Origin: Mixta theicola | Lineage (GTDB): Bacteria > Pseudomonadota > Gammaproteobacteria > Enterobacterales > Enterobacteriaceae | Direction: 5' to 3' | NCBI RefSeq assembly: GCF_002895925.1 | Contig: NZ_NWUO01000016.1 | Coordinates: 19,929 to 83,928, forward strand | Length of the DNA: 64,000 bases | Shown here: positions 20,773-29,298 of the stretch, piece after piece | Layout of the letters: each line of letters begins with the position of its first letter | How positions within the stretch are numbered: the first letter of the stretch is position 1 | Notes under the pieces: model-generated | The model's input: the letters and a program-made list of their open reading frames with translations, nothing else | Told to the model about the DNA's origin: nothing | Database searches by the model: none | Made by a program: the position numbers and the translations under genes

Positions 20773-21432
20773 TTAATGCAGGCTGATACGTAACGCTGCC
20801 GCCGTAGCAAACGGCGCCAGGCAAAGGCTGGCAGCCAGCATGGCGCCCAGGATCGCCAGATAACCGCTAATGGACAGCCCCATGCTGGCGGCATCAATGG
20901 CGGCACTGGCAAAAATCAGCACCGGCACCGCCAACGGCAATACCAGCAGGCTAAGCAGCACGCCTCCCCGGCGCAGACCGACGGTTAACGCCACGCCGAT
21001 CGCGCCAAGCAAGCTAAGCACCGGCGTGCCCAGTAATAACGTCAGCGCCAGCGCACACCAGCCATTAAAATTAAGCGACAGCAGCAGCGCCGCCAGCGGT
21101 GACAGCAGCAGCAGCGGCAGGCCGGTGATCAGCCAGTGCGCGATAACTTTTCCCAGTACCGTCACCGGCAGCGGCGTCGGCAGCAGCAGCAGCTGTTCCA
21201 GCGAACCATCGTTAAAGTCATCCCGGAACAGCCGCTCCAGCGCCAGCAGCGATGAGAGCAAGGCGGCCACCCACACCACGCCCGGCGCAATACGCGCCAG
21301 CAGCTGCGGCTCAGGTCCGATTCCCAACGGAAACAGCGTAATGACAATTAAAAAAAACCACAGCGGGTTGATGATTTCCGCCCCGCTGCGAAACGCAATG
21401 CGCAGTTCGCGGCTTATAACGCGCCATAACAT
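20773..21432 (-). CDS. ccmB: Haem exporter permease CcmB
   Basis: Permease partner of the ATPase CcmA. The 219-residue protein has six predicted membrane segments and the family pattern NPLWFFLIVITLFPLGIGPEP, FRDDFNDGSLEQLLLLP and WLITGLPLLLLSPLAALLL. Its ATG overlaps the ccmA stop (ATGA). Confidence 0.95.
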   Translation of the reverse strand: MLWRVISRELRIAFRSGAEIINPLWFFLIVITLFPLGIGPEPQLLARIAPGVVWVAALLSSLLALERLFRDDFNDGSLEQLLLLPTPLPVTVLGKVIAHWLITGLPLLLLSPLAALLLSLNFNGWCALALTLLLGTPVLSLLGAIGVALTVGLRRGGVLLSLLVLPLAVPVLIFASAAIDAASMGLSISGYLAILGAMLAASLCLAPFATAAALRISLH

Positions 21433-22049
21433 CAGATGCGTTCTCCTGCCGTCAGGCTAATTTTTCTCAGCGGCCAGGCGGCGGCGGGTAACGGCTGATG
21501 CGTGGTAAGGATCACCATGCCGCCGTGTTGCGCATGCTGCACAAACAGCGTCATAAGCTTTTTAACGCCATGAACATCAATCGCCGTTAAAGGTTCATCC
21601 AGAATCCAGACCGGCGCCTGACTTAACCACAGCCGCGCCAGCGCAACGCGCCGCTGCTGACCGGCCGACAGCTGGGCTACTGCCACCTCTTCAAACCCAA
21701 GGAGATCGACCGCTTCAAGCGCAGCGAACCGCTGCTCGTCGTGACATTCAGCATGGTAAAAGGTGAGGTTTTCCAGCGGCGACAGAATATTTTTCACGCC
21801 AGGCTGATGTCCAAGAAACAACAGATTGCGGTGCCATTGCTCACGCTGCTGCTGTAGCCGCTCTCCCTGCCAACGCACTTCGCCTTGTTCAGCGCTGCTC
21901 AAGCCAGCCAGCAAACGTAACAGCGAAGTTTTACCCGCGCCGTTGGGCCCTTCAATCTGCACAATATCACCGCTATTCACAGTAAAATTAAGCTCGCTGA
22001 ACAAAATACGGTCATCGCGAACGCAGGTCAGATTAATGGCTTCCAGCAT
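21432..22049 (-). CDS. ccmA: Cytochrome c biogenesis ATP-binding protein CcmA
   Basis: ABC ATPase driving release of holo-CcmE. Walker [17 protein letters not shown] (about residues 34-49), signature [14 protein letters not shown], and Walker [13 protein letters not shown] are intact. The start at 22049 ([14 protein letters not shown]) matches the family; an in-frame upstream ATG at 22094 adds residues without homology. First gene of ccmABCDEFGHI; this operon is complete in the window. Confidence 0.95.
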   Translation of the reverse strand: MLEAINLTCVRDDRILFSELNFTVNSGDIVQIEGPNGAGKTSLLRLLAGLSSAEQGEVRWQGERLQQQREQWHRNLLFLGHQPGVKNILSPLENLTFYHAECHDEQRFAALEAVDLLGFEEVAVAQLSAGQQRRVALARLWLSQAPVWILDEPLTAIDVHGVKKLMTLFVQHAQHGGMVILTTHQPLPAAAWPLRKISLTAGERI

Positions 22050-22291
22050 AAGAGGAATATATCGCGCTATTGGATCGGGTCGCGATAATAACATAAGTTA
22101 GCATTACCCCGTAGTCTGTGCTTGCGCTTAGAAAGTGCTGATATGACCAAATAACCTACAGAAGTTCGTTCTTTTGCTGAAAAAAACCGCGATATTAAAG
22201 CTTTGTTACTTTTATTCTAAATTTAAGTCACATTTTACTTAACTGAAAACTGGCTACGCTTAAATCACCATTTAATAAGGCCGGGGGAAAT

Positions 22292-23200
22292 ATGACATCA
22301 CAACAAAAAAATAAAGAACCAGAAGTGGAAAGCGAAGAAAAAGATCAGGGCGAAGAGATTGAAATTGATGAGAAACAGTTGCCGTCACGCGCGGCGGCGA
22401 TTCATGAACAGATACGCCAGGATGGTGAAAAAGAGCTGGAACGCGACAGCATAGCGCTGCTGTGGTCAGCCATTGCCGCCGGGCTTTCTATGGGCGCTTC
22501 GCTTATGGCGAAGGGCATTTTTCAGGCGCATCTGGGCGATGTGCCGGGCGCGTTTTTGCTGGAGAATCTGGGTTATACCTTTGGCTTTATTATTGTCATT
22601 ATGGCGCGCCAGCAGCTGTTTACGGAAAACACCGTTACCGCAGTGCTGCCGGTGATGCACAAGCCGACCGGCGGCAATTTCCTGCTGCTGCTGCGCCTTT
22701 GGGGCATGGTGCTGCTGGGGAACCTGATCGGCACCGGTTTGGGGGCGTTAGCCTTTGCCCATATGCCTGTTTTTGATGACGCCACGCGCCTTGCCTTTAC
22801 CCATATCAGTGAAAAAGTGATGGCGAACCCGCCTGCGACGATGTTTGCTAACGCCATTATTGCCGGCTGGATTATCGCCACAATGGTCTGGATGTTTCCC
22901 TCCGCAGGTGACGCTAAAATCCTGGTGATTATCCTGATGACCTGGCTGGTAGCGTTAGGGGATTTATCGCATATCGTGGTGGGCTCGGTAGAGGTCTGGT
23001 ATCTGGTGTTCACCGGCGCGCTGCCGTGGCAGGAGTTTATCTGGCCATTCGCATTGCCAACGCTGGCGGGCAATATTATCGGCGGGACCTTTATTTTTGC
23101 GCTAATCAGCCATGCGCAAATTCGCAACGATATGAGTTCTGAAAAAAACGCACAGGCGAAAACGGAGCAAAAAAAAGCGCAAAAAAGCCAGCGTAAATGA
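22292..23200 (+). CDS. yfdC: Formate/nitrite transporter family protein YfdC
   Basis: An FNT-fold membrane protein of unknown substrate. A highly charged N-terminus (about 50 residues rich in E/K/D) is followed by six membrane segments with the FNT-like ARQQLFTENTVTAVLPV and the helix pair WIIATMVWMFPSAGDAKILVII. The tail is lysine/glutamine rich. It matches E. coli YfdC in sequence and in position next to tRNA-Arg argW. A second FNT gene is at 60852. Confidence 0.93.
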   Translation: MTSQQKNKEPEVESEEKDQGEEIEIDEKQLPSRAAAIHEQIRQDGEKELERDSIALLWSAIAAGLSMGASLMAKGIFQAHLGDVPGAFLLENLGYTFGFIIVIMARQQLFTENTVTAVLPVMHKPTGGNFLLLLRLWGMVLLGNLIGTGLGALAFAHMPVFDDATRLAFTHISEKVMANPPATMFANAIIAGWIIATMVWMFPSAGDAKILVIILMTWLVALGDLSHIVVGSVEVWYLVFTGALPWQEFIWPFALPTLAGNIIGGTFIFALISHAQIRNDMSSEKNAQAKTEQKKAQKSQRK

Positions 23201-23240
23201 CAAAGTTGCTGACAGAATAAGCAGTCAGGCGGGTAAGTGG

Positions 23241-23269
23241 TTAATCTGTTAAACAAAGTGCGCTATACT
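23241..23269 (+). promoter_or_regulatory. Putative promoter of the tRNA-Arg gene
   Basis: A -10 like TATACT (23264-23269) lies 10 bp before the tRNA with TTAATC 17 bp further upstream. The -35 is weak, as is common for stable RNA genes relying on other factors. Confidence 0.45.
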
Positions 23270-23279
23270 GCCCGCCGCC

Positions 23280-23354
23280 GTCCCCTTAGTTAAATGGATA
23301 TAACGAGCCCCTCCTAAGGGCTAGTTGTAGGTTCGATTCCTGCAGGGGACGCCA
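23280..23354 (+). tRNA. argW: tRNA-Arg (anticodon CCU)
   Basis: A 75-nt cloverleaf with encoded CCA. Acceptor arms GTCCCCT/AGGGGAC pair, the anticodon loop reads CTCCTAA, and the T-arm is GTAGGTTCGATTCCTGC. It is nearly identical to E. coli argW and also follows yfdC. The 3' end of argW is a well-known integration site for prophages and islands, consistent with the T6SS-derived island that follows. Confidence 0.97.
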
Positions 23355-23488
23355 TTCTATCATTCGCCACCTTCCGCTAAAGTTCGCCAAACTCCACCCG
23401 TAGCAAGCTTCCCGTTAATCTGCCGTTCGCCATAGTTCGTTAATTTTGTCTGGGTAAATTGTGGGTAAACCAATGGCAAAAAAATCAG
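23355..23488 (+). other. Island junction with possible integrase 5' stub
   Basis: No intact gene. The sequence after the tRNA ends in TGTGGGTAAAC followed by an ATG at 23473 reading MAKKSVT, which looks like the leader and first codons of a tyrosine integrase of the kind placed next to tRNA genes. The frame then runs into the 3' end of the vasL-like gene, so the integrase body would be deleted. The reading rests on a very short match. Confidence 0.3.
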
Positions 23489-24724
23489 TCACGGCGTTTC
23501 TGCCTGCTGTTTTATCAGAGCGTAACGGTTCAGCAGCTGATTAAAATGTCTATCCGTCTGCAACAGCAACGCCGCCGGCAGCGGTGTTCCGCTTTCGGCC
23601 TGACTCAGCTGATACAATTGCTCCTCAACGGGCACCGTACGCCCGAAGTTCTGCGTTATGGTAAATACCATCGTCTTCAGTTCAGAACCGGTCAGGTACT
23701 TACCTCTACGCTCATCAAGTGCGTTCAGACGACGGGTGAGCTCCTGTAGCCCTTCCATCCCCTGTTGCCAGCCGGAAAGCGCTTCAGGCGGCAGGGCGTT
23801 CCCGTTGATATGATGCTGCCACTGCGCTTTCAGTTTCTCTGTCTTTGCAGGCTCAGCCCTGGCGGCCAGCGCAAAACCATAGTTCTGTCGCCACAACGGC
23901 GGAAGCTGCCCCAGTTCCGTCAGGGAGGTTTCATTTGCGGCCACCGGCACCGGGCTACCTGGCATCGGATACATTTTCTGCCAGCCCCACAGACCGACGG
24001 CCCCCGTTACCAGCATAGTCAGCATACCGGCCGCAAAAGTTCGCCACGGGCGTCTGGTATCAGATGGCAGCACGGTAGCAACGCGCGGCGCCGGCTCGTC
24101 ACGCGCAATATAAATCAGTGGTTCAGAATGTGTGGCGAACTCTGGGACGGTTGGCCCAGCAAATAAGGCTGGCAGAACGACAGCAGAACTATCGCTGTTA
24201 TTTCCATCCCTATTTTCAAGCCTTGCCGCGGCATTGTGCATAAAGGTGCATAATTCCCCCACCCGGCTGGCATTTTTTAGTTCCAGACGCTGCAGCACAT
24301 CACGCAGAGCGTTCAGATGCTGTTCTGCCTGATAGACCAGCGGCAGGTCGGCATATTGCAGAGTCAGCGTACGCATTACCGCCTGCAGGCGCTGGCTGAA
24401 TCCGGCAAGAATTTCCATCCGCGCATGGACTGGCTGCGGCCAGAACATCCCCCACTGATGCGTCAGCAACGCGTCCAGAATCGCCAGCCCTTCATTAAGA
24501 CCTGCGATTCCGGCGAGGCGAGTGCGCGCCAGCGTGTACCAGGATACCGTCTGCAGTTCAACGCCGTTCTGGCGAAACAGTGCCAGGCTCAGTTGCTCCA
24601 CGCGGCCCCAGTCCATATCCGGGCGTGCCGGATGCGAAAGCTTAGCCAGTTCATTGCGCAGGGCGGCATAATCCGACAGCGCACGCGGATCGCCGCCCGT
24701 TTTTAGCTTGTTATGACTGTTCAC
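23489..24724 (-). CDS. Type VI secretion VasL/ImpA-N domain protein
   Basis: A 411-residue protein with an N-terminal ImpA-type domain (MDWGRVEQLSLALFRQNGVELQTVSWYTLARTRLAG, LLTHQWGMFWPQPVHARMEIL) of the TssA superfamily, a single membrane segment about residue 245-265 (FAAGMLTMLVTGAVGLWGWQKMYP), and a C-terminal VasL-like region. Such proteins are accessory to T6SS sheath and baseplate assembly. The GTG at 24724 is taken as start because upstream in-frame codons belong to a helicase fragment on another frame. Its 3' end lies at the island junction. Function without the missing core genes is doubtful. Confidence 0.75.
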   Translation of the reverse strand: MNSHNKLKTGGDPRALSDYAALRNELAKLSHPARPDMDWGRVEQLSLALFRQNGVELQTVSWYTLARTRLAGIAGLNEGLAILDALLTHQWGMFWPQPVHARMEILAGFSQRLQAVMRTLTLQYADLPLVYQAEQHLNALRDVLQRLELKNASRVGELCTFMHNAAARLENRDGNNSDSSAVVLPALFAGPTVPEFATHSEPLIYIARDEPAPRVATVLPSDTRRPWRTFAAGMLTMLVTGAVGLWGWQKMYPMPGSPVPVAANETSLTELGQLPPLWRQNYGFALAARAEPAKTEKLKAQWQHHINGNALPPEALSGWQQGMEGLQELTRRLNALDERRGKYLTGSELKTMVFTITQNFGRTVPVEEQLYQLSQAESGTPLPAALLLQTDRHFNQLLNRYALIKQQAETP

Positions 24725-24725
24725 T

Positions 24726-24905
24726 CTATTGAAGCTCCTGCAAGTCCATTTTTGCAAAGTGCGCCAGGTGGCGACTAATGCTGTTTTCCCGATAGCATGT
24801 CACCAGTCAATCACGAGTTGCACGGGTGAAGGCTACGTAGAGCGCCGGGATGGCTTCCGCCTCATCATCTACATCTTTATGTACAAATGACGCATTTCTG
24901 CTAGC
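24726..24905 (-). pseudogene. C-terminal remnant of a superfamily I (UvrD-like) helicase
   Basis: On the reverse strand the segment reads DDEAEAIPALYVAFTRATRD (motif VI of UvrD/Rep-type helicases, YVAFTRAT) and continues in the same frame after one TGA as LVTCYRENSISRHLAHFAK up to a TAG at 24726. Only about 55 codons remain, with stop codons just upstream of the match. It fills most of the gap between tssE and the vasL-like gene and is unrelated to secretion, so it appears to be debris of a deletion or insertion event. Confidence 0.6.
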
Positions 24906-24978
24906 TGAATACGGGACTTATTAATCTTCCCTGTCATCATTTCTGTATAATATCTGCCCGTTCTCATGCTTTCTGATG

Positions 24979-25431
24979 TCAGTACGTTGTCGAATGCTCA
25001 ATATATTGCTGCTGCTTCAGATGGCGCAGCAGAACATGCCCTTCTGGCATAAATTCCGTGCCGTAACGCACCAATCCCAGGCCTTTCAGCTCCGCATCAA
25101 TGGCGTAATGCAGCTCACCCGGCTGCGTCTGCTCCAGCAGCACCACTTTAATGCTCTTCAGCCGTGGCTCATACTTCAGTAAAACGGACGACAGCGTATC
25201 CAGCAGTTGATGGGCGGTCCCCGGCATTTCCTGCAGGATTTTGGTCATATCCGGCAGGCCATAGTCCGGCAGATGGGCCAGCGTGCCGGCGCGGCAGTTG
25301 AGGATGCGCTGCATGTTATCGAGCACAGAAAGGATGACCTGGTTTTGTTCGCTGACCTTGTTGAGGTCGAGGCTACCGGTGAAGTTGCCGTAGAGGGTTT
25401 CATAGAGTGACGGACGTGGCATCTCATTCAT
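24979..25431 (-). CDS. tssE: Type VI secretion baseplate protein TssE
   Basis: TssE is the gp25-like wedge component of the T6SS baseplate. The 150-residue product has the usual PSLYETLYGNF start and VLDNMQRILNCRAGTLAHLPDYGLPDMTKI region of GPW/gp25 proteins, and EPRLKSIKVVLLEQTQPGELHYAIDAEL in the second half. It overlaps the 3' end of tssJ by 8 bp. It seems intact, but its partners TssF and TssK are absent in this window. Confidence 0.88.
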   Translation of the reverse strand: MNEMPRPSLYETLYGNFTGSLDLNKVSEQNQVILSVLDNMQRILNCRAGTLAHLPDYGLPDMTKILQEMPGTAHQLLDTLSSVLLKYEPRLKSIKVVLLEQTQPGELHYAIDAELKGLGLVRYGTEFMPEGHVLLRHLKQQQYIEHSTTY

Positions 25432-25966
25432 CCTTTAACGATTTCAGCGTCAGGCGGTTGTTACCTGCCTCAACAACCCGAGCCTTATTTGGATTGAGAT
25501 CCTGGCGAGCAAGCACCACCTTCCAGGTATTGTTCACCTGGTCCGGTGACATAAACATCCCGGCGACCGCCACATACTGCGCGCTTTCGTCCATCGGCAT
25601 ATCTACCGTTACCGCTCCTCCAGGCTGCAGACGAATATCCTTCTCTGCCACCAGATCGGCTTTAATCACCTGACTGTCATCAGCAAACAGTGACAGATAG
25701 TCGGTGCTGTCGATACTTTTCCTGTCTTTCAGCTGATAAATACGTACCACCGTGGACAGGGCCACGCCACCAGCGTTGTTATTGACTGCCTCACGGGCGT
25801 GAATATCAAGGTGCAGGGTTTTCACCTGCTTATAAAAAATGGCTTTGGTCACAGCGACAGTGCTATCTGTGACTTTCTGGGTCAGGCCACAGCCTGCCAG
25901 CATCATCGCGATGCCCGACGCCAGAGCAAGCATGGTGGTTTTACCAGCGGTAATCGCCATCTTCAT
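25424..25966 (-). CDS. tssJ: Type VI secretion lipoprotein TssJ
   Basis: TssJ is the outer-membrane lipoprotein of the T6SS membrane complex (with TssL and TssM). A lipoprotein signal peptide ends in lipobox MLAGC; the mature part has the transthyretin-like core with VVRIYQLKDRKSIDSTDYLSLFADD. The ATG at 25966 has AGGGAG upstream, whereas the longer in-frame start has no such site. It overlaps the end of the tssG-derived frame by 26 bp. TssL and TssM are not in the window. Confidence 0.88.
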   Translation of the reverse strand: MKMAITAGKTTMLALASGIAMMLAGCGLTQKVTDSTVAVTKAIFYKQVKTLHLDIHAREAVNNNAGGVALSTVVRIYQLKDRKSIDSTDYLSLFADDSQVIKADLVAEKDIRLQPGGAVTVDMPMDESAQYVAVAGMFMSPDQVNNTWKVVLARQDLNPNKARVVEAGNNRLTLKSLKDE

Positions 25967-27727
25967 CAGTCTCCCTGAGGTGAATGTTCTCCTGAACGCG
26001 CTCATAGCGCCCCAGATTGATGGTTATGGTTTTAAGGCGTTTCGTTGTGTTAGCCGGATTGAGTGGACGCATTATCGCCGTACGTCCCAGTTGAACGCCG
26101 TCGGGTCGTGGAGTAGTGCTCATGGTTGCATCGGGTAACAGACCGCGCTCCACACAGAGCTGCAGACGAACATCCAGACGGACCCCCAGATAAACGTGCA
26201 GCAACGCCATTAAATCAGAATGGAGATCGCCTCCGGGCAGCCAGCCCTGAGCCTCATCCGGGTCAGAAGTTGTCAGCTGCATCAGCACCTGGCTGTTCAC
26301 ATCCGTCGCATATGCCCCCATGACGGGTAAGCCTTTCAGCGTGGCGGGCTGGCGAACATGCAGAGTCAGCGGCTTTTTCAGCGGTATACGACGTTTATCG
26401 TGGTGCCATATTTTCGCCTGCGTTCCCGGGGCCAGCAGGCGTACCAGCGATACCATCCCTTCGGCAGTACGCCCCGGCAGCAGCATCACCGGCAACAGTG
26501 CCAGAAAGCGTGATACCGGCGTGGCGATATTTTCAGCACAGCCGTCGATTCCAAGCCCCGCCAGTCCCAGCAGGTACTGTGAGGTTTTGTCTTTTCCCCC
26601 TTCCTGGAACGTCGCGGGATAAGAATACTTCCGCCAGATACGATAGAACTGGGCAATCAGCCGATGGTTAAAGATATCAAGAAAATCTGCCGTGGCTTCA
26701 TGCCCTTCCCGGCGCTGAGTAATATCATCGATATAGTGCGTCGGCAGTGGCGACTCCACTCCATAAAGCCCCATAAAGGTAACCCGGACGGTGGGCGGCA
26801 GATGGGCATGTTCATGCGTTTCCAGGCCTTTAATTTCAGAGGAGGGAAAGCCCATCCCCGGATGAGGGCGAAAACGTACCGCTTCAGGTTTAACCTTGTG
26901 TTGAGCAAGCCAATCCGATGAGGCCAGCAACAGCGCCGATACCGACTCAGATTGATAATCCCGGGGCTCCATAAACAGATTGATTTCAACAGAAAGCATC
27001 AGCGTTGTCCCACGCCGATCAAGCCAGGAATCAAGCCACATCATGCCATCGCCTTCTGCCTCTGCCACAAGCTCATCAATGACATACGCTGCAGGAAATA
27101 TATCCCGCCAGATCTGTGCTATCTGCGCATTATCCAGAGAACCATCATGCCGGAGACGAACAGACAGTCCATCATCAGGCAACGCAGACAAATCTGGCTC
27201 CAGCATACGAAGAAGCTGAGTCATATATCCGGTTAACCTTATGCTGTAACTTTCTTTCGAGACATGGGTAGCTGAAGGCTCAAGCCGAGCCGTTGTGAGC
27301 ATGCGCTGAAGATGCGCAAAATACGTAGACTGTAACTGGCTGCCATAGCTTAACAGTGCGGAAGCCAGTTTATTACAGGCAATTGGGGTGATATAGGCTT
27401 TCCCCAGAACTCCTGCCGAGCGCTGTCCTCTCTCCACCTGTATATTGTGCTGCTCCTGATGAAGATGATTCCAGTAGTCCGCGCGATCGCGTTCATTTTC
27501 ATAAGCTCTTAGCCGAAAAGAATAACAGATTAAACCAATGGAAAGCGGCATCGCAAGGATGCAAAACCAGAACCAGGCGGAGTGAGTGGACATTCTCTCC
27601 GGCCATAGATAAAGCGACAATATCCCCCCAGTACGGTAATTAGCACAATGGCAATAAGCCACCGGAACACGGAGGGCGGTTCAGGGAGACGTATTCTCTC
27701 CGGTATTTTATTTAATTCAACGGGCAT
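25941..27727 (-). pseudogene. Chimera of a PAAR-linked T6SS membrane protein and TssG, with a frameshift
   Basis: The N-terminal part (from ATG 27727, MPVELNKIPERIRLPEPPSV) is a small membrane-anchored protein of the type that follows PAAR genes in enterobacterial T6SS clusters, with two membrane segments. It changes frame at a C6 (G6 on the coding strand) run at 27624-27629. The frame then stays open for over 550 codons. From about codon 260 (RFRPHPGMGFPSSEIKG, near 26877) it becomes TssG, the baseplate protein, with YIDDITQRREGHEATADFLDIFNHRLIAQFYRIWRKYSYP. The start of TssG, all of tssF and the end of the first protein are missing, so a deletion fused two genes in frame. Confidence 0.7.
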
Positions 27728-27729
27728 AA

Positions 27730-27987
27730 CTAACGCCTTCCGGCATTGGGAAGTGATGTAATCAGTGAACAACCGCAGCCGCAACGATGCCCGTGAAGGG
27801 CAATGGGTTTACCATTAATCTTTGAGCATTCATCGCCTTCAGCAATAGACGTTACTCCATGGACAGGACATAACACTCTATCACCAATGCAGGATACCTC
27901 TTTCCCCTGAAATTTAACGTTGCTACTCCCTTGTAAAACTTTTCCACCACTCGATGTCGTATCACCAACTCGAATAACTCCGGGCAT
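27730..27987 (-). CDS. PAAR domain protein
   Basis: An 85-residue PAAR protein, the conical tip that caps VgrG on the T6SS spike. It shows the usual VIRVGDTTSSGGKVLQGSS start, IGDRVLCPVHGVTSIAEGD, and the C-terminal HGHRCGCGCSLI with the zinc-binding cysteines/histidines. It appears intact with a GAGG ribosome site. The next gene starts just 2 bp after its stop. Its matching VgrG is only a C-terminal fragment here. Confidence 0.92.
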   Translation of the reverse strand: MPGVIRVGDTTSSGGKVLQGSSNVKFQGKEVSCIGDRVLCPVHGVTSIAEGDECSKINGKPIALHGHRCGCGCSLITSLPNAGRR

Positions 27988-28225
27988 ATTTCATCCTCTT
28001 CATAATAAAAAATAACGCCAACATTACCAGAATAGAAGTTTCCATTAGTCAAACTGATAACTATTTTATCAAAAAAAATCAATCTAATTAAAATCACAAA
28101 ACAGAGCAAAGAGAATTAATCATCTCATTTAGCTTTCAACCTTTTCCGGAAATAACATTATTTTCCGGCAAGTTCCAGAGAATAACATTCATTACTCAAG
28201 TTGCGTGTCCATTAATTTCGCAGGA

Positions 28226-28300
28226 TTAATGTAAGGTGGTGTTATCACAGGCGCTTATCAGTAAAGGCGCTATTAACAGTAAATTCCTTTTTTTCATCAT
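28226..28300 (-). pseudogene. 24-codon 5' stub of a SUMF1-like lipoprotein gene (third array copy)
   Basis: From ATG 28300 the frame reads MMKKRNLLLIAPLLISACDN, identical to the start of the intact gene at 29285, then diverges to TTLH and a stop. The 72 bp 28241-28312 are identical to 29226-29297, including the spacer to the next gene. It is the leftover of a third tandem copy. Confidence 0.75.
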
Positions 28301-28313
28301 TTTTCCTGATTCT

Positions 28314-29285
28314 TTACTTTACCGGTTGCGGACTGTTAACTACGCAACGGACTGTTTTATCACCTGTCACATCAGTATCCGGTTTACTGCTATATCTGGC
28401 GATGGTTAATCCCTTAAAAGGTCCAGAAATATCTGCGCCACGTATTACCTTTGTATAATTCCCTTCATAATCTTTATATGCTGGCTTTTCCGGCCCTGCG
28501 GGGTTTTCAGCAGGGGAGTTTTTATAATAATCAGGATCGTACCAGTCATTAATCCAGTCATAACCATTACCCGCCATATCGTAAATACCCAGCGGGTTAG
28601 GCGGATAGCGGTCTACCGGCAATGCGGTATATATCCCTGAACTAAGCCCCATTTTTCTTGCAAACTCTTCACGATCCCAGGAGCCAGATATATTTATACC
28701 TCGCTGAATCCCATCCATCTCCAGCACACCACTGTTAGTTCCAACAATAAAAAACTGGCCGCGACTTCGCGCTGCGTACTCCCACTGGGCTTCAGTCGGT
28801 AGCGCAAATGGCAGACCACTGACCTTGCCCAGCCAGGCACAGTATTTCTCCGCATCGTACCAGTCTATATGCGCTGGTGTATCCGGCAGTTTATTTAGCG
28901 CATCTGACAGCTTTTGACTCAGTGAATTATCCTCTTTTTTTAACTGTAAACCATTCAGCTTCAGATAAAACTGATATTCCTGATTGGTGGTTTTATATTT
29001 ACTGATGGAGTAGCTGCTTAGCGTAATTTTATGCAGCGGTTTGCTGTCTTTTTCAGTATCAAGCTGTATTTTCTCCGGGCCGTATTTCTTACCGAAGTCG
29101 CCCATCAGAAAATTACCGCCCTCCACAAACACCAGATTATTTTTAACCTGGCGAATCATATTTTGCAGTTCAGCGCTGTGTTGTTGACGCTGTTCAGGCA
29201 CTACCGCTGACGTCGCTGAGGTGGCGTTATCACAGGCGCTTATCAGTAAAGGCGCTATTAACAGTAAATTCCTTTTTTTCATCAT
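28314..29285 (-). CDS. SUMF1/formylglycine-generating-enzyme-like lipoprotein, putative immunity protein
   Basis: A 323-residue lipoprotein (lipobox LISAC, Cys18) with an FGE-sulfatase fold: VEGGNFLMGDFG, WYDAEKYCAWLGKVSGLPFALPTEAQWEYAAR, LGIYDMAGNGYDWINDWYDPDYY, and a C-terminal VRCVVN. The catalytic cysteine pair of true formylglycine-generating enzymes is not seen, so it is probably a binding protein. It lies directly after a T6SS effector gene and is duplicated, which suggests a periplasmic immunity role; TagR-like regulators have the same fold, so a regulatory role is possible. Confidence 0.75.
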   Translation of the reverse strand: MMKKRNLLLIAPLLISACDNATSATSAVVPEQRQQHSAELQNMIRQVKNNLVFVEGGNFLMGDFGKKYGPEKIQLDTEKDSKPLHKITLSSYSISKYKTTNQEYQFYLKLNGLQLKKEDNSLSQKLSDALNKLPDTPAHIDWYDAEKYCAWLGKVSGLPFALPTEAQWEYAARSRGQFFIVGTNSGVLEMDGIQRGINISGSWDREEFARKMGLSSGIYTALPVDRYPPNPLGIYDMAGNGYDWINDWYDPDYYKNSPAENPAGPEKPAYKDYEGNYTKVIRGADISGPFKGLTIARYSSKPDTDVTGDKTVRCVVNSPQPVK

Positions 29286-29298
29286 TTTTCCTGATTCG

